Shown here: piece by piece, positions 23,925 to 34,081 of the stretch
How the letters are laid out: each line of letters starts with the position of its first letter
How positions within the stretch are numbered: the stretch's first letter is position 1
NCBI GenBank assembly: GCA_942636505.2
Contig: CALOGB020000009.1
Location: forward strand, 62,001-126,000
DNA: 64,000 nt
Direction of reading: 5' to 3'
Source of the DNA: an uncultured bacterium
Lineage (GTDB): Bacteria; Pseudomonadota; Alphaproteobacteria; Sphingomonadales; Sphingomonadaceae
The notes under the pieces: model-generated
The model's input: only the letters and a program-made list of their open reading frames with translations
Database searches by the model: none
What the model was told of the DNA's origin: nothing
Translations under genes and position numbers: made by a program

Positions 23925-25481
23925 TCAGTAGCCAGCTGGGCCGCTCGCGTCGAGGGAGGCGAGGAACCCAGCCGCCTGCGCACGAGTCGCCTCGCGGTCC
24001 GCCTCGGACTGTTTCGCCCAGTTGCGATACGGCATCGCCAGCCGGTTGTTGCGCCCCAGCTTGTCCTCGTGCCGCGCGAGGAAATCCCAGTACAGCGCGT
24101 TGAACGGGCATGCATCCGGCCCGATCCGCTGCTTCACATTGTACCGGCACGTCCCGCAATAATCGGACATCCGGTCGATATACGCGCCCGACGAGATATA
24201 CGGCTTAGACCCCAACAAGCCGCCATCGCCGAACTGGCTCATCCCCAGCGTGTTGGGCAGCTCGACCCATTCATACGCGTCGACATACACCTCCAGATAC
24301 CAGAGGTGCACCTTGGCCGGGTCCGCGCCGATCAGCAGCGCGAAATTGCCCGTCACCATCAGCCGCTGGATATGGTGTGCGTGCGCGGTCTCCAGCGTCT
24401 GTCCGATCGCCTCGCGCAGGCAGTGCATGTCGGTCTCGCCGGTCCAGTACCAGCCGGGCAACTCGCGGTGGTGATCGAGGAAGTTGCGTTCGACGTACTC
24501 CGGCCCCTCGCGCCAGTAGATGCCGCGCATATACTCCCGCCAGCCGATGATCTGGCGAATATAGCCCTCGACGGCATTCAGCGGCGCACGCCCGGCGCGA
24601 TACTCCGCCTCCGCGCGACGGCACAGGTCGAGCGGATCGAGCAGCCCCGAATTGATGTACGGCGACAGGATCGAGTGCCACAGATGCCGCTCGCCGGTGA
24701 GCATCGCATCCTCGTAATCCCCGAACTGCGCCAGCGCGTGCTTGAAGAAATTCGCCGCCTGCCGCTCCGCATCCTTCGCGGTCACGGCGTAGTCGAACCC
24801 GTCGAGACTCCCCGGATGATCCGCGAACCTTTCCGCCACCAGCGTAAGCACACCTTGCGTGATCGCATCCGGCGCGAACACCAGCGGGCGTGGCATCAGC
24901 AGGTCGTTCTTCGCGGGCTTGCGGTTCTCCTTGTCGAAGTTCCAGCGATCGCCCTCGGGCTTGCCGGCGGTCATCAACAACCCGGTGCGCGTCCGCATCT
25001 GGCGATAGAACCACTCCATCGTCAGCGACTTCCGCTCGGCGGCCCAATTCTCGAAATCGGCATGACTGGCGAGGAAGCGGTCGTCGCTGCGGATCTCGAC
25101 GGGGATGCCGAACAGCGTCTCCCAGCTTTCGAGCATCGCCATCACCCGCCACTCGCCGCCCTCGGTGACGACGATCCGCTCGGGGTCATGCCGCTCGACC
25201 GCACGCGCGATCTCGCCGGTGAAGCTGCCTGCATTATCGGGGTCGTCGAGCTGCGTGTATTCGACCGTCCACCCAGCCTCGCGCAGCGCCTCCGCATGAT
25301 GCCGCATCGCCGACAGGATGTACGCGATCTTGCGCTTGTGGTGGGGGACGTAGGTCGTTTCCTCGTCGACCTCCATCATCAGCACCACGGTCGTCTTCGG
25401 ATCGCAATCCCTCAGCGAGGCGAGGTCGATCGTGAGCTGGTCGCCGAGGATCGGTACGAGTGTGGTTTTCTTGCGCGTCAT
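23925..25481 (-). CDS. Cryptochrome/photolyase with Fe-S cluster (PhrB-type, FeS-BCP)
   Basis: A 518-residue flavoprotein of the bacterial (6-4) photolyase/FeS-BCP class. The N-terminal half is the Rossmann-like antenna domain ([35 protein letters not shown]). The C-terminal half is the FAD-binding domain ([42 protein letters not shown]). Four cysteines at 354, 442, 445 and 458 match the PhrB [4Fe-4S] ligands (350, 438, 441, 454) with a constant offset of 4. Light-driven DNA repair is the expected role. It is divergent from queF with only 20 bp between start codons, and heads the sseA-metC-bluB string. Confidence 0.94.
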   Translation of the reverse strand: MTRKKTTLVPILGDQLTIDLASLRDCDPKTTVVLMMEVDEETTYVPHHKRKIAYILSAMRHHAEALREAGWTVEYTQLDDPDNAGSFTGEIARAVERHDPERIVVTEGGEWRVMAMLESWETLFGIPVEIRSDDRFLASHADFENWAAERKSLTMEWFYRQMRTRTGLLMTAGKPEGDRWNFDKENRKPAKNDLLMPRPLVFAPDAITQGVLTLVAERFADHPGSLDGFDYAVTAKDAERQAANFFKHALAQFGDYEDAMLTGERHLWHSILSPYINSGLLDPLDLCRRAEAEYRAGRAPLNAVEGYIRQIIGWREYMRGIYWREGPEYVERNFLDHHRELPGWYWTGETDMHCLREAIGQTLETAHAHHIQRLMVTGNFALLIGADPAKVHLWYLEVYVDAYEWVELPNTLGMSQFGDGGLLGSKPYISSGAYIDRMSDYCGTCRYNVKQRIGPDACPFNALYWDFLARHEDKLGRNNRLAMPYRNWAKQSEADREATRAQAAGFLASLDASGPAGY

Positions 25482-25501
25482 CGCATCCTACATGGCGGCA
25501 C

Positions 25502-25960
25502 ATGACCGCTCCCCAGAACCCATTGCATCTCGGCCAGAACAGCGCCCTCCCCGCCTCTCCAGAAGAGGCCGTGCTCGATTATGTTCCGAACCCGCGCCCG
25601 GGCCGGACGTATCTCGTGCGGTTCGCGGCGCCCGAGTTCACGTCGCTGTGCCCGGTCACCGGCCAGCCCGACTTCGCGCACCTCGTCATCGACTATGTCC
25701 CCGGCGAGACGATCGTCGAATCCAAGTCGCTGAAGCTGTTCCTGAGCAGCTTCCGCAATCACGCCGGGTTCCACGAGGATTGCACCGTCGGCATCGGCGA
25801 GCGCCTGTTCAACGAGATGAAGCCGGTGTGGCTGCGCATCGGCGGCTATTGGTATCCGCGCGGCGGAATCCCGATCGACGTGTTCTGGCAATCGAGTGCA
25901 CCGCCGCACGATCTGTGGCTGCCGGACCAGGGCGTCGCCCCCTACCGCGGCCGTGGATGA
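25502..25960 (+). CDS. queF: NADPH-dependent 7-cyano-7-deazaguanine reductase
   Basis: A 152-residue, single-domain QueF that reduces preQ0 to preQ1 in queuosine synthesis. The active-site cysteine is Cys50 in [14 protein letters not shown]. Further family signatures are [20 protein letters not shown] and [18 protein letters not shown]. The ATG at 25502 gives the usual N-terminus; upstream in-frame sequence runs antisense into the photolyase gene. No other queuosine gene is in the window. Confidence 0.96.
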   Translation: MTAPQNPLHLGQNSALPASPEEAVLDYVPNPRPGRTYLVRFAAPEFTSLCPVTGQPDFAHLVIDYVPGETIVESKSLKLFLSSFRNHAGFHEDCTVGIGERLFNEMKPVWLRIGGYWYPRGGIPIDVFWQSSAPPHDLWLPDQGVAPYRGRG

Positions 25961-26106
25961 GGCACGCGTAAAATCGGTTTGATCTGGGTTGTTAGTATTC
26001 CCGTGCTGCACTGCAGTATGTGATGAAACTTTATGCTACCTGAACCGTTCAAATGGATGCGCGACCGGGTTCTCCCAGAAGTGTGCGCTCAAACGAGGGA
26101 CAGGGT

Positions 26107-28377
26107 ATGGTGAAACCGGCGGACGGTGGGAATATCGCGCGACTGGCGCTGATCGGTAATTTCCTGCCGAGACAGTGTGGCATCGCCACCTTCACGACCG
26201 ACGTTTTCACGGCCATGCGCGCGCGCTTCCCCGAGATCGCCGTCGACGTCTATGCGATGGACGATCATCCCGGCAAATACGATTATCCGGCCGAAGTCAC
26301 GGGGACGATCCCCGAGCCCGAGCTGTCGGCATACATCGATACCGCGCGGAAGATCGAGGCCAGCGGCGCACAGGCGATCTGGCTCCAGCACGAATACGGC
26401 ATCTTCGGTGGCCCCGCAGGCGAGCACATCCTCGCCTTGCTCGATCGCACCACGCTGCCGGTCATCGTTACGCTGCACACGATCCTCGAAAAGCCCAACG
26501 CCGACGAGCGCCGCGTGCTCGAAGGGCTGCTGCGTCGTGCGGCCCGCGTGATCGTGATGGCCGAGCGTGGCCGCGATATCCTCCAGCGCGTCTACGGTGC
26601 CAATTCGCGCCAGATCGTCATGATCCCGCACGGCGTGCCCGATCGCGACCTGCTTGATCCCGCCGTACTGAAGGACAAGTTCGGCTGGGAAGGGCGGAAG
26701 GTCATGCTGACGTTCGGCCTGCTCGCGCCCAACAAGGGGATCGAGACGGTCATCAACGCACTGCCCGCGGTGATCGCGAAGCATCCCGACCTGCTCTACG
26801 TCGTTCTCGGCGCGACCCACCCGAACCTCGTCGCGTACGAGGGTGAGAAGTACCGCGACAAGCTGAAGACGCTCGCCGCCGAGAAGGGTGTCGCCGACAA
26901 CGTCTCGTTCGTCGATGCCTTCCTCGAACATGGCGAACTGCTCGACTATCTCCAGGCGTCGGACGTCTACGTGACGCCGTACACCAACCCTGCGCAGATC
27001 ACGTCGGGCACGCTCAGCTACGCGATCGGCGTCGGCAAGCCCGTCATCTCGACGCCGTACGTGCATGCGACCGAAATCCTCGCGGATGGCCACGGCGTGC
27101 TCGTCCCGTTCGGTGACGTCGATGCGTTCGCACGCGAGATCGATGCGCTGATGTCGAACGACCGCGATCGCAATCGTCTGGCCGAGCGCGCCTATGCGCG
27201 TGGCCGCACGATGATCTGGCCGAAGCTCGCCGAGGCGATGATGACGGAGATCCGTGCGATCGTGGCGGCGCGCCCTTTTCGCCTCGCCAAGGTGCCAGCC
27301 CCGCTAAAGCAGCTGACGCCTGATTTTGCCGCGGTCGAGCGGATGAGCGATTCGACCGGCATGCTCCAGCATTCAATCTATTCGATCCCCGATCGGCGCC
27401 ACGGCTACTGCATCGACGATAACTGCCGCGCGCTGATGTTGATGAGCGCGATGCCGGGTCTCGACGACGTGACGCGCGACAAGTGGATGACGATCTACGC
27501 GTCGTTCGTGCAATACGCTTGGAACCCGGACACGCGCCGGTTCCGCAACTTCATGAACTTCGATCGCACCTGGTGCGAGGACTCGGGGTCGGAAGATTCG
27601 AACGGTCGCACGCTCTGGTCGCTCGGCGTTACCGCGCGCGATGCGCAGGCCGCCAAGCACCGCGATTGGGCGACCGCGATGTTCGATTCCACCGCGTCGA
27701 TGGCCTTGGAGCTCGGCAGTCTCCGTGCGCAGGCATTCGCGATGCTCGGCGCTGCGGCGATGCTGGAGGCCAAGCCCGGTCACCAGCTGTCGCTGTCGAT
27801 CCTCGAAGCCTTCCCCAAGGTTCACCTCGATCTGCTCGCCAAGGCGCGCCGTCCCGAGTGGCAGTGGTTCGAGATCGTCCTCGCCTATGACAATACGCGT
27901 CTCCCGCAGGCGCTGATCCGCGCAGGCCAGGCGCTCGGGCGTCAGGACCTGATCGACTGCGGCCTCGCCACGCTCGACTGGATCGTCGCCAAGCAGACCT
28001 CGCCCGAGGGTCGCTTCCGCGCGGTCGGGTCGGAAAGCTTCAACCGGCCTTATGCGGAGCCGTTGCAGTTCGACCAGCAGCCGCTGGAGGCGCAGGCGAC
28101 CGTGGACGCGTGCGCCGCGGCGTACGACGCGACGGGCGACGTGCGCTGGCGTGACGAGGCGTTGCGCGCGTACGGCTGGTTCCTCGGCGTCAACGACCTC
28201 GACCTGCCGCTGGCGAGCGTCGCGGACGGCGGTTGCTATGACGGCCTGATGCCGACCGGGCTCAACCGAAACCAGGGTGCCGAGTCGATTTTGGCACTCC
28301 AACTCGCAAGTTGTGCCATTTCAGGGGTATCAAAGGCAGCGCAAAGCGTGGCAGGAGCGGCGCGCGTCGTCGCCTAG
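26107..28377 (+). CDS. Family 4 glycosyltransferase fused to a C-terminal alpha-helical domain
   Basis: A 756-residue protein. Residues 1-400 form a GT-B glycosyltransferase of the GT4 type (LIGNFLPRQCGIATFTTDV, VMIPHGVPDR, LTFGLLAPNKGIETVI, ASDVYVTPYTNPAQITSGTL). Residues about 420-750 look like an (alpha/alpha) toroid as in some glycan lyases and hydrolases (HGYCIDDNCRALMLMS, EWQWFEIVLAYDNTRLPQAL, AYDATGDVRWRDEALRAYGW). The ATG at 26107 has a GAGGGACAGGG ribosome site; an in-frame ATG at 26053 is less likely. A GH130-type gene follows at 64 bp. The pair probably acts on one oligosaccharide, perhaps mannose-based; this is inference. Confidence 0.85.
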   Translation: MVKPADGGNIARLALIGNFLPRQCGIATFTTDVFTAMRARFPEIAVDVYAMDDHPGKYDYPAEVTGTIPEPELSAYIDTARKIEASGAQAIWLQHEYGIFGGPAGEHILALLDRTTLPVIVTLHTILEKPNADERRVLEGLLRRAARVIVMAERGRDILQRVYGANSRQIVMIPHGVPDRDLLDPAVLKDKFGWEGRKVMLTFGLLAPNKGIETVINALPAVIAKHPDLLYVVLGATHPNLVAYEGEKYRDKLKTLAAEKGVADNVSFVDAFLEHGELLDYLQASDVYVTPYTNPAQITSGTLSYAIGVGKPVISTPYVHATEILADGHGVLVPFGDVDAFAREIDALMSNDRDRNRLAERAYARGRTMIWPKLAEAMMTEIRAIVAARPFRLAKVPAPLKQLTPDFAAVERMSDSTGMLQHSIYSIPDRRHGYCIDDNCRALMLMSAMPGLDDVTRDKWMTIYASFVQYAWNPDTRRFRNFMNFDRTWCEDSGSEDSNGRTLWSLGVTARDAQAAKHRDWATAMFDSTASMALELGSLRAQAFAMLGAAAMLEAKPGHQLSLSILEAFPKVHLDLLAKARRPEWQWFEIVLAYDNTRLPQALIRAGQALGRQDLIDCGLATLDWIVAKQTSPEGRFRAVGSESFNRPYAEPLQFDQQPLEAQATVDACAAAYDATGDVRWRDEALRAYGWFLGVNDLDLPLASVADGGCYDGLMPTGLNRNQGAESILALQLASCAISGVSKAAQSVAGAARVVA

Positions 28378-28441
28378 CCACGCTAGAGACAGCCTGACAG
28401 GCGACGGTGCGCTGAGTGGAACGACGCGGGGCACTGCTACG

Positions 28442-29725
28442 ATGGATCTGTTCAACCACCAGCTGCGGCTGCACGCGGACCCTTCGCGTGTCGTCGTGCG
28501 GCCGTTCCATATCGCCTGGGGCGGTCATGGCGGCGCACCGAGCCGCACCGAGCGGCTCGTCGGCGAAGTGCTGGAAATGTCGCCCGCACAGGCGCGCGCG
28601 CAGCTCGAGGTCGTGCTGAAGGATTTCGAGGCACGCCACTGGCAGACGCGGCGCGTGTTCATGACGCGCTACGACCAGATCGAGGACATGCTCGGGCTGA
28701 ACGGCGCGGAGATCGGCGACGAGAAGCGCCAGCTGATCGGCGCGTATTTCTGCCACGAATACAGCTATGCCGCCGCCGCGCTGATGAACCCCAGCGCGGT
28801 GCCGCATTTCGACCAGTCGGGCATGCCGCCAGGCTCGATGCGCATCCTGATGAGCTTGCGCGCAGTCGGCGAGGGCCACATCTCGTCGGTGGCGTTCCGC
28901 GAAGGCATCATCACCTGCGAAAACCAGATGAAGCTCGCGCCCGAACCGCCGTTCGCGACCGCGACCGATGCGGTCGGCAGCGGCGAGGACGAGATGCCGA
29001 TCGGCCCCGTCACCGTCTATCGCCACCGCGACAGCACGCTGAGCGGCACGGTGATCTTCCCGATCACGCAGGCGCAGTCGAAGGGCCTCGAGGATCTCCG
29101 CATCGTCCGCTTCCAGCACGAGGACGGCGACTACGAGTGGATTGGCACCTACACCGCGTATAACGGCTCGGTGATCCAGTCCGAACTGATGCGCACCCGC
29201 GATTTCCGCGCGTTCGACCTCGTGCCGATGACCGGCCCCGCCGCGCGCAACAAGGGCATGGCCTTGTTCCCGCGGAAGGTGAACGGCCAGTACATGATGA
29301 TCGGCCGGCAGGACGGCGAGAACCTGTTCCTGCTCAAGTCCGACACGCTGACCGACTGGGATGACGGCGAGAAGATCCTGACGCCCGAATATCCGTGGGA
29401 GCTGGTGCAGATCGGCAATTGTGGCCCGCCGATCGAACTCGACGAGGGCTGGCTGCTGCTGACGCACGGCGTCGGCGCGATGCGCAAATATTCGATCGGC
29501 GCGGTGCTGCTCGACAAGGACGATCCGTCGAAGGTGATCGGCCGGACGAGCCAGCCGATCCTGGCGGCGAAGGACCAGGACCGCGAGGGGTATGTGCCCA
29601 ACGTCGTCTACAGCTGCGGCGCGTTGAAGCATGGGGACACGATCTTCATGCCGTACGGAATCGCGGATAGCTCGGTGGGCTTCGCGTTCGTGCCGATCAA
29701 GGACATGCTTGCCGCGATGAAGTGA
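28442..29725 (+). CDS. GH130-type glycoside phosphorylase / glycosidase
   Basis: A 427-residue protein with the five-bladed fold of GH130 enzymes, which mostly phosphorolyse or hydrolyse beta-mannosides. Seen are VVRPFHIAWGG near the N-terminus, VIFPITQAQSKGLEDLRIVR, EWIGTYTAYNG, RNKGMALFPRKVNGQYMMI, NCGPPIELDEGWLLLTHGVG and a C-terminal VYSCGALKHGDTIFMPYGIAD. No signal peptide is present, so it works in the cytoplasm. It lies 64 bp after the glycosyltransferase gene in the same direction. The exact linkage specificity cannot be told. Confidence 0.88.
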   Translation: MDLFNHQLRLHADPSRVVVRPFHIAWGGHGGAPSRTERLVGEVLEMSPAQARAQLEVVLKDFEARHWQTRRVFMTRYDQIEDMLGLNGAEIGDEKRQLIGAYFCHEYSYAAAALMNPSAVPHFDQSGMPPGSMRILMSLRAVGEGHISSVAFREGIITCENQMKLAPEPPFATATDAVGSGEDEMPIGPVTVYRHRDSTLSGTVIFPITQAQSKGLEDLRIVRFQHEDGDYEWIGTYTAYNGSVIQSELMRTRDFRAFDLVPMTGPAARNKGMALFPRKVNGQYMMIGRQDGENLFLLKSDTLTDWDDGEKILTPEYPWELVQIGNCGPPIELDEGWLLLTHGVGAMRKYSIGAVLLDKDDPSKVIGRTSQPILAAKDQDREGYVPNVVYSCGALKHGDTIFMPYGIADSSVGFAFVPIKDMLAAMK

Positions 29726-29753
29726 AGGGGGCGTCCCACGGACGCCATCCTTC
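29724..29753 (+). terminator. Hairpin after the GH130 gene, possible terminator
   Basis: An inverted repeat of GAAGG...GGCGTC with GACGCC...CCTTC starts at the GH130 stop codon. The loop is CCACG. There is no clean T-run after it, so termination is likely but not certain. Confidence 0.5.
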
Positions 29754-29784
29754 TCCCACGCGTAAGCACCATCCCCGCGTAAGC

Positions 29785-29890
29785 ACCACCCTGGCGAAGG
29801 CCGGGGCCCAACTGGGAGACGCAGATAACGGCGAACTGCGCTCCGTTACTCCCACCTTTCCAATTGGGCCCCGGCCTCCGCCGGGATGGT
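29785..29890. repeat. Type B palindromic repeat, copy 4
   Basis: Arms ACCCTGGCGAAGGCCGGGG and CCCCGGCCTCCGCCGGGATGGT, with inner CCCAACTGG and CCAATTGGG. It is followed 30 bp later by a type A copy and then a type D element. These three repeats fill the 365-bp gap between the GH130 and OPT genes; no gene is seen there. Confidence 0.9.
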
Positions 29891-29919
29891 ACGCTAGAAC
29901 AGAGCGCATCTCCTGCTTC

Positions 29920-29977
29920 TTGTTCTCCCGCGAAGGCGGGAGCCCAGTCTGGATCCCCGCCTTCGCGGGGAAACAAA
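29920..29977. repeat. Type A palindromic repeat, copy 5
   Basis: Left arm CTCCCGC-GAAG-GCGGGAG, centre CCCAGTCTGGA, right arm CCCCGC-CTTC-GCGGGG, with TTGTT and AACAA outer ends. Confidence 0.92.
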
Positions 29978-29987
29978 CTTCCTTCTC

Positions 29988-30083
29988 CGTCACCCCGGGC
30001 TTGTTCCGGGGTCCACTCGTCCCGGTACTCAATAGCTTGAGAGAATGCGGCACGGTGGATGCCGGAACGAGCCCGGCATGACA
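29988..30083. repeat. Type D palindromic repeat, left of the OPT gene
   Basis: A 96-bp element with outer arms GTCACCCCGGGCTTGTTCCG (then GGGTCCA) and TGGATGCCGGAACGAGCCCG (then GCATGAC). Each arm holds its own hairpin: CCCCGG...CCGGGG on the left and TGCCGG...CCGGCA on the right. It starts 8 bp beyond the OPT stop codon. A second copy, inverted, lies upstream of the same gene. Confidence 0.9.
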
Positions 30084-30090
30084 GAGGTGG

Positions 30091-32064
<1,974 letters not shown>

Positions 32065-32136
32065 CTGGTGTGTCCTGAAAATTCAGGTTCCCGAATGCCG
32101 CGTAAGCTGTTGGAGCGCAACTACCGCCGCCCCTTC

Positions 32137-32232
32137 CGTCATGCCGGGCTCGTTCCGGCATCCACCGTTCCGCATGATCGAGAGAGGTGAGTTCGCGGAA
32201 CCATGGACCCCGGAACAAGCCCGGGGTGACGA
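32137..32232. repeat. Type D palindromic repeat, right of the OPT gene (inverted copy)
   Basis: Outer arms GTCATGCCGGGCTCGTTCCG and CGGAACAAGCCCGGGGTGAC. Read on the minus strand its arm order is the same as that of the left copy read on the plus strand, so the two copies form an inverted pair around the gene. It lies 73 bp upstream of the OPT start codon, where the promoter would be expected. Confidence 0.9.
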
Positions 32233-32299
32233 AGGGCTGAGGAAGCCAATCGTGTATCAGAACATGGAGGAGCGGGCCGACCCGTCCTGGGAAGCGAAC

Positions 32300-33541
32300 C
32301 TACCGCGCCGCCATCCGCCGCGCGAAATGGACCTCGACCGCCCGCGTGACGCTCTCCGCGATCCGGTGCCGCCCCTCTTCGCTATCCAGGAACGCCGCAT
32401 CCTGCGGGTTCGAGATATACCCCGTCTCGAACAGGATCGACGGCATGTCGGGCGCCTTCAGCACCATCAGCGACGCCATCCGGTGGAAGTTCGCCTTCAA
32501 CGGCATCAACGGCCTGGCCTCCCGCCCGAGCAACCGCGCGAACGTCGCCGAGGCGTTCATCGTCTCGCGCTGCGTCAGGTCGATCAGGATCGACGACACG
32601 TCCGCCGGCGCCTCCCCAAGGTTCACGCCCGAGATCACGTCCGCCTTGTTCTCGCGCGCCGCCAGCCGCGCGGCTTCCTTGTCCGAAGCCACCTCGGACA
32701 GCGTGTACGCCGTCGCACCAGTCGCGTTCTCGGAGCCCGTGCTATCGCAGTGGATCGAGATGAACAGGTCACCCTTCAACCGCCGCGCCACCCCATACCT
32801 CTCGCGCAGAATCAGGTAGCGGTCGTCGTTCCGCGTCAGCGCCACGCGCACGCGCCCCGATGCGAGCAGTTCGTCGCGGATCGCCTTGGCGACCTTCAGC
32901 GTCACGTCCTTCTCGCGCAGCCCATTCGGCCCGATCGCGCCCGGATCGACACCGCCATGCCCCGCATCGATCACCACCAGCGGCCGCGTATCGTCGCCCT
33001 GCACGCGCGGCAGTTTCATGCCCCGCGCCTTGGGCGGCACCGGCACCGACACCTTGTACTTGGGCCGCGACGCAGCGCCGAAATTGAACGGGAAGAAGTT
33101 CAACGGCCCGGCGATCCCGGCTTCTGCGAACTGATCGTAATCGACCGTGCGCAACGCCAGCGTCAGCTCGCGGCCATCGGAGTCGAACCCGCCATCGGTC
33201 ACGATCGCCGGCTCGGCCAGATCGAACACCATCCGCATCCCTGACCGCCCGCTGCGCATCTGCGTCACGCCAGTCACCAGACCGCGCCCCATGACCTCCC
33301 GCCCCGGCGTAGCACCCGACACGTCGACCGCGATCTGGCGCGGTCCGGTCAGCACGCGGCTGGCGGCATCGCCGACCGCCTCGTCGAAGCGAATGACGAT
33401 CCGCCCGTCCCTGATCGCGACGCTCTGCACGGTCGCCGCCCAGGCGGGGACGCTCGCCAGCCAGCCGGCGATGAGGGCGATGACCGTCAACACCTCGCGT
33501 CCTTGCCGTGCGGCCCTGCCGCCGGTCCAGCGAAAACCCAT
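32300..33541 (-). CDS. N-acetylmuramoyl-L-alanine amidase (AMIN + Amidase_3, AmiC-like)
   Basis: A 413-residue periplasmic cell-wall hydrolase. An N-terminal signal (GREVLTVIALIAGWLASVPAWA) is followed by an AMIN localisation domain (about 35-150) and a zinc amidase_3 domain. Zinc ligands and the catalytic Glu lie in VVIDAGHGGVDPGAIG, LFISIHCDS and FETGYISNPQD. The enzyme cuts the bond between N-acetylmuramic acid and the peptide, usually during daughter cell separation. The ATG at 33541 has an AAGGGG ribosome site; an ATG at 33565 is an alternative. It is divergent from rne. Confidence 0.93.
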   Translation of the reverse strand: MGFRWTGGRAARQGREVLTVIALIAGWLASVPAWAATVQSVAIRDGRIVIRFDEAVGDAASRVLTGPRQIAVDVSGATPGREVMGRGLVTGVTQMRSGRSGMRMVFDLAEPAIVTDGGFDSDGRELTLALRTVDYDQFAEAGIAGPLNFFPFNFGAASRPKYKVSVPVPPKARGMKLPRVQGDDTRPLVVIDAGHGGVDPGAIGPNGLREKDVTLKVAKAIRDELLASGRVRVALTRNDDRYLILRERYGVARRLKGDLFISIHCDSTGSENATGATAYTLSEVASDKEAARLAARENKADVISGVNLGEAPADVSSILIDLTQRETMNASATFARLLGREARPLMPLKANFHRMASLMVLKAPDMPSILFETGYISNPQDAAFLDSEEGRHRIAESVTRAVEVHFARRMAAR

Positions 33542-34081
33542 GCTACACCCCTTTGATCGATACATCCGATCTCTGCGAGCGAGCGATAGCGCCTCGCATC
33601 ACAAGACGCGGTTGCGCAGTGCGGTTAATTTGCCGTTTGCCATGTATTTGCCGGCAAGGCTCTGCCGCCCCGGCAAGTCTGCGCCTCGCTGCCCCTATTT
33701 CGAGCCGAAACGCCCGCGAAAGCGACGGTTCCGGGGCTAGTTGCGAGATCGGGTATGCAGTGCTAGTCCTGTCGTACAGCCGTGTGTCGCCTGGATTTTA
33801 CCAGCGATGCGCCGGTCTCGACGCCCGCCAGCGGATTCTCGCCGGCGCGGCAATTCAGGTTGACGCTCGAATGACGCATTCCCCCCGCCCCGCACTCCGA
33901 CCGGCCTTCGCCGACGGACTCGCGGTCGTGCGGGCGCCGCAGGGAGAGTTCCCGCGGCATGCACTTCGCGCAGAGGCAGTTTCGCATACCATCCGCGAGT
34001 CCGGGCGTCCGTGCCCGACCGCACCACCATCAAGCGCGCGACGGCTGCCGACAGGCCCGGCGCGCGCGCGGAGAATCTATA
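33542..34081. other. 540-bp non-coding gap between amidase and rne; probable long rne leader
   Basis: No convincing gene is seen. The region contains short GC-rich inverted stretches (for example GCCGGCAAGGCTCTGCCGCCCCGGC), which may fold in RNA. In well-studied bacteria the rne mRNA has a long 5' leader that the enzyme itself cleaves to limit its own level, and the length here would fit such a leader. That link is inference from the known case and position only. Confidence 0.45.
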
